A DNA stretch of 64,000 nucleotides. Origin: Synaphobranchus kaupii (taxonomy: Eukaryota; Chordata; Actinopteri; Anguilliformes; Synaphobranchidae). This document shows, one piece after another, positions 22,715 through 36,100 of this stretch. Positions within the stretch are counted from its first letter, which is position 1. Every line of letters begins with the position of its first letter. The stretch spans positions 97,828,998 to 97,892,997 of the forward strand of contig CM056377.1 in assembly GCA_029718625.1 (NCBI GenBank). Reading direction: 5' to 3'. Made by a program: the position numbers and the translations under genes. The notes below the pieces were generated by a model, which saw only the letters and a program-made list of their open reading frames with translations, did not search any database and was not told the origin of the DNA.

Positions 22715-25700
22715 GTTTGTAGAGGCTATCCAGGGGAGTGAACTATTAAAATGTGTTGAGCAGAAATAATCAGATCTGGCCCTTGAGGCCAATAGTATAA
22801 CTGGTTTTCTTTTCTACTTGATGGTTAATTGTTTGTTTAATGTCACTGTATGGCCAGAGATTCTACTCACCTGGTGTCCCACGTGTAAATCAGCCCCTGA
22901 ATAGAGGGAAATAATGAAAACCAGTAGTATTACTGCCCTCAAGGGCCAAATTTGAGTGTCACTGGTTTAGAGTTTAGATTTTTATCATTACAAATGCTGT
23001 GACAGCATTTAGTCATGCAGATATTACATACAGAGGTGATAGTTTTTAGATTTTAGTTTTTTAGATAGATAGAGTTTTAACAAGTATAATGTAATGGTTT
23101 ATAAATCATCCTCAGGTTTTCACCGAATCAATGTGAATTAGTACCGTATTTTTCATTCAAAAAAAGGTTTGGCCACTTTTTTTATTGTATATCACCATCA
23201 TAGGGCATGAGAATGTGTCGGGAGTGTGATTATAATTATATTTAAAGGAGAAGTTCGGTATTTAGCATGTTAAGCCCTGTTTTAAGGTTATTTACGATCA
23301 TATACAACGGTCCATATCAACACTGCAGTCTTGAGATATATTGCTCATTGCTCATGTCACAGCTAACTTACACAATGGATCTGGATGGGCATATAGAAAA
23401 TCCTTCAAAAAAACACCATAAACTCTCGTTTTGAAAGACGGGAAACTCACCGAGTGGTCACTGGTGTCTTCTTGTAATTTATGTTTACGTTTAAAACAAA
23501 TAACTATTATATAACTATTTTCAGTCTCCATACAGCCATACATTTGTAAAATTCCGCTTGAAATTTTGGGAGGTCTTGGCTGAGTTCAAAGGCTACCGTA
23601 TAAGAAGATGAGCCGCTTCCGGGTCACCAGGTCATGGTTTGCTTTGCATCAAGTACAAACTCTTCAAAAGGACCCATTTTGCTAAATTAGTGTACTTTTA
23701 TGCGACTGATTCCTTCACTGCGTGCGCACAAGACCGCTAGTGAGCAACAGAAAACTACAAACTTTCCAAAACAATTCAGTTTCCGGATCCGGTTGTATCT
23801 ATCAAAACCTCCTTTGGCGTCTATATAAGTCAATGGATTTAATAAAATTATAACTAAAACCCGTTACAAAGCATACTTTGTGACGATTTTTGTGTCAGAA
23901 CATCAACGGACACCAATGACCACTCGGTGAGTTTCCTGTCTATGAAAACGAGAGTTTATGGTGTTTTTTGAAGGATTTTCTATATGCCCATCCAGATCCA
24001 TTGTGTAAGTTAGGTGTGACATGAGCAATGAGCAATATATCTCAAGACCGTACAGTTTTTTGATATGGACTGTTGTATATGATCGCAAATAACCTTACAA
24101 CAGGGCTTAACATGCTAAATACCGAACTTCTCCTTTAAATGAATCCATTCAAAATGACATGAATAGGTACATTTGCAATGGATACACTCTTGATTTGTGA
24201 TTGTGTTCCTATGAAGCATACTTTTTTCCCTAATACGTCCATATCAAAGCAATGCCGTGACCATCCAAAGATTAATTGTCTCAACCAAAGTGCTTTCTGG
24301 TGTGTAATACTGTGCTTCATCAACATATCCTGTGGGAGCATAGTAGAAACGGCAAAACTGTGCATGAGCCTTTGAAGATTATACTAACCCTTAATTAATA
24401 ATAATATTATTCCACCATTTTCATTAGACAAATGCTGATCACTGATTTATGCATGTTCCTGCTCTGTATAATAATATAATATAAACTTATTCACATTTAT
24501 CAATAGCCAAAATGTGCACTTGATGTACATGTCAACATCTAAAGGGTAAATAAAAGGAAAATATAGATTTGGCTAGATTATCATTTGTTTAATTTGAAAC
24601 TTCACTAAAGTAACATTTGAAGACCCTGGTGCTAAAAGTACTGAAGTCACAAAATGTCTATTTTGAGAAAATCAAATCCGAAAATATCATTGACCCATGA
24701 AATCAGCCATAACCTATTGTTTCCATAGTGGAGAAAAGAGATTTAGGCACCTTTTCTTTTAACAATATTTATAGGGTGGACTTAGCTGAACAAATACAAC
24801 ATGTTTCTATGCTCAACTTGAATTGTCTAAAAATGTGACTTCAGTACTTGTAGCACCAAGGTCTTCATTTAAGCAAGGGTGTAATTCATTAGTATTTATT
24901 GGGGGGGACACTATGGGGGGGTTGAAAGGAGGGGCTGTGCCCCCCTTAGCTTTAGAATTTTTTTTATATCAGTGGTTGAAATTGTCAATTGTGATGGCTT
25001 TTAGAAGAATAGCAGGCAGCACACAGAAACACTTCACAAACACTTCACAATCACACTATTGTCACAATCACGATTGCCCGGGGAAGGTAAAAAAAAAAAA
25101 AAGCATTCAGGCGGGTGGGCTTTACGTGGTTGCCCAATCTGCAATTAAATTTATTTTTCTGCGACCCATCCCTCTCAAATTTAACCTAAATCTGGTGCCA
25201 TTTAGCTATCAGGATCACAACATAAATTTTCTGAAACCCTCTAACGCAGGCCAGGTGCCTGGCAACTGCCAAGAGGGCTAAAGTAGGCTACCCACTGCCA
25301 CAAGCGCACCACCAAACAACTACGAAAATGCTGGACGTAAGCGTAAACTTGTGGACAGTTGGAAAGAGTAATTTTCTTGGCTTGCTGTTCTGCTTAATGT
25401 GCTGGGATTTTCCGAGCCACGCTGACACAACAGAAAGTTTTTAGCCTTTTAAAACTCATTTCCTGATTCCCTGCATTTATACACAACCTCACACAGGGTA
25501 TTTTCTAAAATAAAATGTTTTATTTATGAACATTTTGGAGAAAGAAAAGCCCTATAGGCGAGATTTGAGATGCTTTCATATAAACCATGGCTAATCAGTA
25601 GTTACATTAGTGGATAAGATAATTTTATTACATTTTAAACCCCCCCCCCCCCCCCCCCCATATTATAGGAGGACAACTTTATTTATGCCCAATAATACCA

Positions 25701-27046
25701 GCGTTTTTCCTACATTGAAAAAGCTTTGGTGGCCCACCTAAGGCTTTTTTCACCCTGCCTAAGCCTTCTAGGAGAAATCGCGCACGAAAAGCCATGTAAA
25801 AACGGTTAAAAATTGTCCATGGATTTATTGCTGCAATTCGGTCATACCACCAGCAGGTGCCGCTAGACTATTGTTACGTTATATACGCAATAGCCCATGT
25901 CCCCTAAGGGGCTCCGTACATTTGTACTCCTGGTTGTTCCCCGCGATGCAATTTACCCATTTAAATAGAGTGCTACAGTCATGACGTATTTTTGTAGGCC
26001 AATTCGGAGGTTTGTTCCGGGCATGGGTTCCCTCGCCGATTTCCAATGAGGTTTTAACATGGGGTTTTCAGATTTGTGCCGAATATAAGGTCTGTGTTTA
26101 ATATAAGCCTAAGAGAGTTTTCACGGTTTGTTAATAAAGATAATCTCCACAAATAAATGCACTTTCTTTTTGAACCACACCGCAATTAATATAAATTAAA
26201 TATAACGTTATGCTGAAGTGAACTACATTACTACAGGAATCGGTTGCATTTCGTGAACGTCACTCACCGCCACTCAACAGTTTTTCGAGCCTGCCTTCCT
26301 CCGGCGTTCAACTAGGCCTCAGGGAATGGTTTGTAGCCTATTTGCTACTTCCGGCTACTGAGCAAAGCAAAATCCAGAGCTGCCTGCTTATATAGGCCTC
26401 CATACGCGATTTAGGCTGGTCCTTTCTGATGTCGCAGGTTGCGGTTTTTTTTTGGGTTGTTTATTACATGTGATTTTAACATTTAGCTAGCAAGCTAATG
26501 ATAGCTCATAGCAAGTCATTTTTACATTTAGCTAGCAAGCTAACGATAGCTCATGGCAAGTCATTTTAATTTAACAGTTATTAAATTAATCAGAACTAGT
26601 TGCCCAATGTCCTAGCTGGCTGGCCATATGTGTTAAGTTAGCTAGGTACTGCGATTGCCTAGCTACTAGCCAGCTATGTCCTAAGTGCAGCTAGTTTAAC
26701 TAGAGCATTTTATTTTGCTTACAAAATAAAACGTAGCTTCAATTGGCAGCTAGCCAGCCAATTGTGGCAGTCAGCTAAGTCATATATGGCCAATATATGC
26801 TGGCTAGCAAGCTACGAAGACCTTAGTTTTAAATAGTATTCATTCATATTCTTGAATTTCATATAAAACAGGTTGATGTGGAAAAGTTTGAAAGGAGTGC
26901 AGACACGACTAGCTGCTAGCTACACTGGAAAGCAAGGATCTGCTGAGGTAATGAAGTGTATTTATTCCGACAAGTTGTAGTTTGAATATAGAAGTTAGCA
27001 ACATACTTTTTAAAACCATATAAATCCTAAGAATGTATGGTTAATA

Positions 27047-27111
<65 letters not shown>

Positions 27112-30100
27112 TACCAGTCAAAGGTTTGGACACACCTACTCATAGAAGGTTTTTTTCTGTTATTTTTACTGTTTTCCACATTTTGGAATAGTAAAGACAT
27201 CAAAACTATGAGAACACAAATTAAATTATGCAAAGACCAAAAAAGTGTTAAACAAATAAAAAAAAGTCATATATTTTAGATTCTTCAAAGTAGCCACCCT
27301 TTGCCTTGATAATGGCCTTGCACATTCTTGCCATTCTCTCAAACAACTTCTGTGGTAAACAGGTATTCCACAGGTAAACAGGTGATGCCATCATGACTCT
27401 ATATAAAAGGATATCAAAAGACTCCTGATATCTTATTTCCAGGTACTCTTAGAAGCGATACTATAACCTCTGCATTTGAATGGATCTCTATGGGAATTGG
27501 GGGGTGGGACTAGATTAAGCTGTAAATTACACAGGAATAGTATGTAACCCATGGTTGGCTAAATGGCTGTAAGTCATCAAGGGTCTGAGGTATCAAACAA
27601 GCCTCAAACCATCACTCTGCTACCAGATATGCAGTAGATATGGATGGATCACTTTAAGGGTTGTTTGTCCTGACAAATTTTCCGATTGAACTCTATGGAA
27701 AAATAAGTCAGGAGAAGAAACCCTTCAAGTTATGGGGGAGCGTCACTGCGGAAGTCTTCGGAACTATTTTCTCGCCCTAAAAAGGTCCCGATTGACCATG
27801 ATCCCTAATGGTCATCCGGAACTCATAGAATATGGTTACAGCCATAACCGTTCATTCTATTTCATTCCTCTGACCATTAGGGTCATCAATAAGGATGACT
27901 TATACCCAAAGTGTCAGGAGGGACTATCATCCTTACGTGGATGTCAAGGTGGCAGGTAATACGGTTGCACCGACCGTTGAGCCTGGCGCCACATTGACAT
28001 GATAAAACCTTGTAAATGTGCATGAGGACGTCCATGTCGCCGTTTCACAAATTTCTTTAAGACGCCTTCCAGGGCTGCCCATGAGGCAGCTGGTGGAACG
28101 GCCCTGGATATCAATAGGTGAGGGTTTAGCGCTAGCCTCATAAGCTGTGGCTATTGCCTTCACTACCCATCGGGAGAGGCTTTGAGCCGAGAGCGCTGTC
28201 CCTTTAGCTCGATCGGCTGGTTGATGTGAAATGCCAAAACGATTTTGGGCAGGAACGATGGATTAGGCCGCAACGTGACTCCTGAGTCGGCCGGTCTCCA
28301 CCTTAGATACTCTGCGCTGATGGAGAGAGTGCAGAGCTCACCAAACGCATCTTGCTGATGCCATCGGTAGCAGAGACGCTGTTTTAAAAGAAAGCCACTT
28401 AAGGCTGATCGTCTCGAGAGGCTCATAGGGCTGAACCGTGAGCGCTCTCGGCACCAAGGGGAGATCTCAGGAGGGAGCTACCAGTGACCTCGCAGGTCTC
28501 AGCCACTGGGCACCCTTCAGGAACCGGCTGACAAGGTAATGGCTCCCTGCAGGCTTGTTATGTACCCAGACATGCCTGCTGAATATGGCAGCAGGTTTTC
28601 AGTGTGCTGGCTGCTTTCCCGTTATCTTTCTGGCGGCTCACTCGTCGCCATGGGCGGAATAGCCACAAAATTGACCCGTTACCCTGATTCGGGTATGACG
28701 GTCCCACCTGGGGTGCAGCAACTTGGTGTTCAACCAGCGTTGAAGTGGACTGGCAGTCAGGAGTCCGAGAGGTAAAACTGCTGAGGCGGCCGAGATTAGG
28801 CCCATAAACCTCTGAAAAGTCCTCCTTTCAAGGGACCTATTCACTCGGAACTGAGACACTGCGTCGAGCACAGTGATTATGCGACGGGGTGTCGGAGATG
28901 CCTTCATGCTTCTTGAATCAAGCAGCAGACCGATGTATTCGATTGACTATCGGAATCAGCTGGCTCTTGCCGTAATTGACGTTGATGTCCAACTTGGCGA
29001 CATGCTCCAACGTCTCGGCAGTGTGTAAAAAGCGTCATACCGTACGATTGTGCGCATATCAGCCAATCCTCTAGGTATGGTATGATTCTCAGCCCCCTCA
29101 GCCGGAGCGGCGATAGAACCATGCACATGCAGGGAGCGAGTACACGTTGGGCTAGAGACAAACCGAACAGGAGGGCATTGAACTCGTATGCCCAACCTCG
29201 GAATGGCAATCGTAGGAACAATGATGCTCCACCCCGATAGGGATGTGGAAATATGCATCTTTCAAATCCACAGCCGCCAACCAATCTCCTGTTCATACGG
29301 CGTGTATAACGTTCAAACGTCCGGAGCATCCGGAAAGTGAATCGTTTTAGATATATATATTTAGGTCTCTCAGATCCAGTACCATTCTCTCGTGAGAGCC
29401 TTCCAATTCACAGACTGGTGTCGGCGGCCTGACCGCCAGATGGACCTACGGGGTTATGTCATGAGTCTGATACCGGTGCACGGGCGGACGAGCACCAGCG
29501 CACACCAAAATGTTGAGGGGGGGCATCTGTGTCTTAATGCCAGACAGCCAGACTGTTCCAGTGCCTGTCTGGCTGCTTCAGTGAAAACCTGGCCAGGAAC
29601 AACCGGCAGGTCCCTAATTGTTCTCTTTGTGGTGTCTGGTAGGGGCAACTGAGCCAACCACACTGTGTCACTGTGGGCAGGGACATTACTCGGCCTAACT
29701 TCATTACTCGGGTCATAAACGCGAACGCTTGAAGTGCATACAAACCTGTTCACCGCGTGACTTGCTTGGCTAGAGTGAACGCAGTAAATGCGGTAGCACA
29801 CGTGCCTACTGCTGCAGTATCCAAGAGCCGATATCCATGCAAGATAGCAAGGCTATCCGCAGATGTCACTTGTAAGTGCTTACTGCCACTTTTGGAGGCC
29901 AATTAGAATCGTAAGAATGAAAAAAACCATAGCCCTGACTTCCGCAGTGACGCTCCCGCATTTACCATGATAATTCTGGTATAAAAGTCTCGATGCATTT
30001 GGCCCCAGAAGGCCATCCATATTGACAACCCTAATGGTCGGAGGAACGAAACAGAACCAGGTTTTCCTTTCGTCAACATGGTACGACGTGAGATAACGTG

Positions 30101-33100
30101 GAAAAATAACTTTTGCATGCTGCAGACAGTTGAAACTCCAATAATATCCTATTTTCAAACAGTCACCTGCACATTGCACTAACTTTGGCTGTGTTTATTC
30201 TGCAAAAATCTTTAACACACTATTGCCCTGTGTCTCTAGTTTTATAGTAGGATAGGCTGATTCGTCAGTAGCCTAGCTGATGGTGCTACGGGCGTCAATG
30301 TCCAACATCATATTATTAGATTTTATTTTATTTTCTGGACTTGGATTTGGGCGGCATTGCCAAATAGAATGATTCCAAGCGATTCTATTCAAGGGGAGCA
30401 TCAATCACTTTTTTCAGATAGCTTATTGCATCCAGTGTTTTCCACAAGCGACGGCTAGGCCATTATACTTTTCCAGCCGGCTACTTTTTTTTTTAACAGT
30501 AGCCAATGATGCCCACTGTTGTTTTGTTGCAACAGGCAAAATTTGCAACGGAATTTATTTAATTATAAATATTTCTACTGACCAAAATTTCCCAGAGCTA
30601 AATTTACACATTCATTATTATTTCATGAGCGACGCAGTTTGTATTGTATATAACCTATATATAGTTTTTTTTTTGCCGTGCTTTAAATATGGATTACGCC
30701 TATGCATTTAAGCACAATAGAGAGTGGCCAGCCCTGGGGCCTCATGTAGAAAAGGTGCGTACACACAAAAAAAGATGCGTAGGCCACTTTACCCACTGAT
30801 TTGTGATTTATAAAAATAAAACACTTGACGTCAAAACATGCGCACATTTATGCAGCGTATGACTCATGCGTATGCACTTTTTTAAGACTGGGAATTGGCG
30901 AGTCCGATGGCGAGGAAACTGGCATAAGTATCTTTTATACATGAGGCCCCTGGTCTGGGAGAGCCACAGGTTTTTATGTCCACCTTAAGATCAGCAAGCA
31001 GTTCTGATCCAAGAATCAAGTTCAGTTGAGACTTCTACAATGATCAATGAAGTGCTGGATAACAACAGAACCAGCACACCATGTGGCTCTCCAGGACCAG
31101 GGTTTGGCCATCCATGACATGATATGCTTTTTATTACATAGGGATGTGATTAATTCATCAGCCATTTGAATTTAAGACAATATACTTTATACAAATGCAG
31201 CAGTTAGCTGTATTCCACAGACAATGGTAATGCATAGAAATCAGTTAAAAAAAACACTGCTACTGTCAGCATTGACAGTAATGCATTCCTTGCACTACAG
31301 AAAATTGACAGGGACTATTTGGAAAAAGTAAGTTTATATTTGGCTCATACTGTGTTGTCTGCTTAATGCCTCTGTTTTCTCCTGTTAATTTTATTCTATC
31401 CCTCATTTTATTACTACCTGCCAAAATGTGAAAGGCAATGCTGATGATAAGAAAATAACCAATATCACACTGTCAATTTTAATCCCCGCTGAACACAATA
31501 TGCTCCAAACTCCAAACAATCTCCCCATGTTTGTTTCAAATCCTCTCACTCTCTGACTTTGCCTATTCCCCTGGTGATAATAAATAATTTTCAAGCAAAA
31601 TGAACTTGGAAAGATTAAAACTGACAATATTATTTTCATATGCAATGTCCCTCATGCAGAGTTTGGCTCCCTAACTCTGATAAAGTCTAATGATCCCTGA
31701 TGGCATGGAGAAGATGAATTACCACAAGTGGTTCCTCTAGCCACAGTGGTATGTTATAACAACATCCACTGTAATGAAAGTGCACCATTTCGTTCCTCTT
31801 TCAATTTTCCACCTTTCTCCTTGATTGAATTTGAAAGAATTTTAATGAGCTCTCTAAGGAAAATATGTTTCTTTTTTTTTTAACAAATTGCACTGGAGAA
31901 TCTTGGAGAGTGTTGTCATTTTCAAAACCCCAATGAAGGTTCTATGTGCCTCATGAAAACTTAAAATGTCAGGCTTAGTATCACCAAGAGACAGTTGCCA
32001 TAGACACCAGGGAGCATCAACAGTTATGCTGACAAACTTGAATGCTGTCCATATAATTGTGCATACTTTTACCATGTGGTTTGGACAGAAATACATGGGG
32101 TTTAAATACTGAACGAGGAGCATTTATGATTATGCCTGCTTTAATCTGCATGACTCTTTGTTTGATTCAATAAAAGATCCTAAAGATCCTAAGTGCCGTC
32201 CTGAACCTTAATTTTGGATTATATGCATGATTTAATGTACATAAGAGCAATGAGCTTTTTATATAATATGAACGGAGATTTTCAGCAGTATAATAGAGCT
32301 TTTGGTAATGAATCCACAGTGAGCATTGATAGGTCAGGAGAAATGCATGCTGTTGGTTGTCTAATGTAGATTGCAATGCAGGCATACAAAATGCATATAG
32401 TTAATGAAACAAAAAAACTGAATAAATAATTAATAGCCGTAATAATTTCACCTGCTAAAAGTAAAAAAAACAAAAGAATTCTATATAGTAGCCTTGACAA
32501 TGCTTTTATACCCAATTTTTAGAATCTACTGAACCTAGTCAAAAGGGGATTACTATTTCTCTTACAAATACAGTGCCCTCCGCTATTATTGGCACCCCTG
32601 GTAAAGATGAGTAAAAAGGGTTATACAAAATTCACCATTTGGTGAATTAGCTTAACCTCACGCTGAAAAAAGGAGAAAAATCCAACCTTTAATGAAAGTA
32701 AATTTATTATGAGAAAAAAAAATCCCTCATCAAGAAATAATAATTTTTAACAAAACCACGTGTGCCACAATTATTGGCACCCCTGCATTTAGAATAAAGT
32801 AAAGTGTGCTAGAACTAGCAGCATTAAATCATTAATAAGTATGATTGAAGTAACAGCTTGTATGTTTCAATGTTAGACTGTAAGACGCTTTAAATGCATA
32901 TACAGCTTGTACATACAGTTGAAGTCGGAAGTTTACATACACTTAGGTTGAAGTCATTAAAACTAATTTTTTACCACTCCACAGATTTCATTTTAGCAAA
33001 CTATAGTGTTGGCAAGTCAGTTAGGACATCTATTTTGTGCATGACACAAGTACTTTTTCCAACAATTGTTTACAGACAGATTATTTCACTTTTAATTCAC

Positions 33101-36100
33101 TATATGACAATTCCAGTGGGTCAGAAGTTTACATACACTAAGTTGACTGTGCCTTTAAATTTTTAATATCTGGTCGCATATCCTTTGCATGCCTGATGTC
33201 TGTGACCCAACTTGAAGGGTGACTTATTTTTCCATAGAGTTCAATATGAAAATTTGTCAGGAGAAACAACCCTTAAAGTTTATGGAAGCATATCCACGCC
33301 AAAATTCAAATGAAAATGCAAATCGGCGATTGCATTTCGTTCACATTCGACGTGCGCAAAAACCATGACATAATTCAAATGAAAATGCAAAAGGACATTT
33401 TGCGTTTTCATTTTCAAGTTAATGTACGCACTTTATCTATTTGAAAATGTTAATGCAAATCCATTTCACATTTGTTTTTTCTGGCCCTCTACGACACAAC
33501 CCTGCCATAATTTAAATGAAAATTAAAAACCACATTTGCATTAGCAGTTTCTTATTGCAATCGCATGATCCATGACAAAAAGGAAATGATAATTCAATTC
33601 GCCATTTAACATATCATTTTCATGCTTTGCAGCACAAGAGTGACATAATTCAAATGCAATGGCATTTACATTATCATTTCCGCGTGGTCCCGCAAAAACC
33701 CTGCCAAAAATCCGAACTGAACATGCAAACTGTCAAAGCATGCCCATCAAGGCGGGGCCTCGAAAAAAGGGGTTTTACAGGGGACCGTTCAAACCACTGA
33801 ATTTATGGTTCAACAACTTCAGTGGTTGTCTGTGATTTTGGCCGTCAGGTAGTTAGGCTACCAGGCTAGATACAGATAGCGACATTTCATAGTTCTCTGT
33901 GTTTGGGGATTATAGGCTAAATGCTCAAAACTAGAAAGGAAATGAGGTAGCCTAGCCAGCCCGTTGTTAACTAACTTTAACAGCAGGGAGGAATTGCCGT
34001 AAGAGGCAATAGATTTCCGTTCACCGGTTTGCCTTAGACAGGGCTGTGTGATAAACCAACATTGGGCTATTGCCTAGCCTATATTCCATGTCACTAAAAT
34101 AAAATAAGCAGGCTATCAAAAAAATAAGTGCTTATGTCTGAAATTTTGTCTGGGTTGTAGACCTATTTCAATGTAAATGATTCTGTAGCCTATGTTCTTA
34201 AAAGACTGAGCATAATGGCACTGTGCCAATACTGACATGGATTTTTAAAAAATTATTATTTTGCTGTGTAGATAGGCTACTGTCAGAACTCACTGTATTC
34301 GCACACCCTCTAAAAAGGCCAGTTTTTACGTTCTCTCACGTAGCCTAGCCTATTTAAATTCAACAAATTAAAATGTTTTGTGTCATAGGCTAGGCCACAA
34401 CAGTAAACTCAATGTCATAGAGGCTAACACCCGCATCTCAGTAGGCTACAGCATTGAGATCGGAATGTTATAATAAAATAAAAATATAATTTTTAAAAAT
34501 CGTGTAAATGTCCATTTGTTTTAATCTGTAGCCTAGGCTATGTTGCTCCATGACTAGGCTAAATATAGATTGTTAGGCTACAATAGACGAGGCTACAGGT
34601 AAAACTTCCAAGGTTGATGGGCCTGTGAGTCAGGGTTGTGGTTGTGCCCCAGGGTAGTTTCCCCTGTGTTTTCACCCAATAATAAAAGAAGCTCAATTGC
34701 TGTGTCTTTCAGTCTTTTACTGCCGTCTGCTGGGTAAAGACATGAATGGCAGTCTACAAAAGACTATGCGAATATGTCTACACAAGTTTTTTAAATTATA
34801 TATCTTTTTTAATTAGCCTATAGGCCTACACCATACAAAATAATCCACCATTTTTGCAGGTTGTGTCTCGTTTCGATCGCTGTCTCAGGCTTTTTGTGGA
34901 CTACCTTACCTCTGCTCTGCACATAGCCTAAGTGTAGGCTAAGGCTATTTAAAAGAAAACTATAATTAATAGAAATTGTGATGGAAATGCCCACGGTGAG
35001 AAGGGTAGCACATTTTCAGGCATAGCTTGCCACGAATAGCCGGCTGGTTTTGACCGTAACTGTACTCAAACCCGTAACATTAGGCTAGTTACCACGCCAG
35101 ATTAACGAAAGCAGGGGAACATATCTAAACTGTTACTAAGTTAACTTAACATTGGGCTGGCTATGGTTCTTCATAACTTTTAGGCTACCTCGTTTCCTTT
35201 TTAATTCTTATCATTTAGTGTATAATCCCCCAACACAGAGAACTAGGACATATCGCTATCTAGCCTGGTAACTGCCTGACGACCGAAATCACAGACAACC
35301 ACTGAAGTTGAACCATAAATTGAGTGGTTTGAACGGTCCCCTGTGACGCCTCTTTCTTCGAGGCCCCGTCTTGATGGGCATGCTTTGACATTTTGCATGT
35401 TCAGTTGAATTTTGGCGTGGATGTGCTTCCATAAACATGATCCATCCATATCTACTGCATATCTGGCAGCAGAGTGATGGTTTGAGGCTCGTTTGATACC
35501 TCAGACCCTTGATGACTTGCAGCCATTTTACCAACCATGTATTCTATACTGTTCCAGCATAATTTACAGCTAAATCTAGTCCCACCCCCAAATTCCCATA
35601 GATATCCATTCAAATGCAGAGACGTTATAGTATCGCTTGTAAGAGTACCAGAAAATAACATTCAATAGTTTTTTGATGTTGTTGGGTCACAAACATCAGG
35701 AAGTCATGGCATGCAAAGGATATGCAACCAAATATAAAAAATGATTACTTTATTCTATATATAAATGCAGGGGTGCACATGGTTTTGTTAAAAAGAATTA
35801 TTTCTTGATGAGGGATTTTTTTTTCTCAAAATAAATGTACTTCAATTAAAGGTTGGATTTTTCTCATTTTTTCATTGTGACATTAAGCTAATTCACCAAA
35901 CGGTGAATTTTGTATAACCCTTTTTACTCATCTTTACCAGGGGTACCAATAATAGTGGAGGGCACGGTATATGACATAATTACTTGCCAGCTTGCATTTG
36001 TGTCTCAAATAAATGAAGATTAAAAGATTCCAATGCCCTTAGCAGATATTCATATTTAAATGAAACAATGATATACTCTGAAAAATACTGGTGGTGAGAA

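Larger units (their letters stand above)
27736..29957 (-). mobile_element. DIRS-like tyrosine-recombinase retrotransposon, degraded
   Basis: Minus-strand frames give, in order from 29400 to 27940, a DIRS-type reverse transcriptase, RNase H-like region and tyrosine recombinase. The stretch is bounded by a 20-bp exact inverted pair (GGGAGCGTCACTGCGGAAGT at 27736-27755 and its reverse at 29938-29957). Looser inverted homology (GACCATTAGGGT) extends out to 30120. The inverted termini agree with DIRS architecture. All domains are broken by frame changes. Confidence 0.75.
32571..35967. mobile_element. Tc1-like element (CAGTGCCCTCC ends) hollowed out by nested insertions
   Basis: The ends CAGTGCCCTCCGCTATTATT and CCAATAATAGTGGAGGGCAC (last base pair changed) lie between TA dinucleotides. 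Inverted homology of about 220 bp includes GGTAAAGATGAGTAAAAAGG. No transposase remains. Inside, in order, are a Sleeping-Beauty-type terminus, dispersed family A and a foldback element. Confidence 0.8.

Noticed and set aside
24823..25281. 152-codon plus frame
   Set aside because: Runs through G-rich and A-rich low-complexity DNA; no domain, no splice context.
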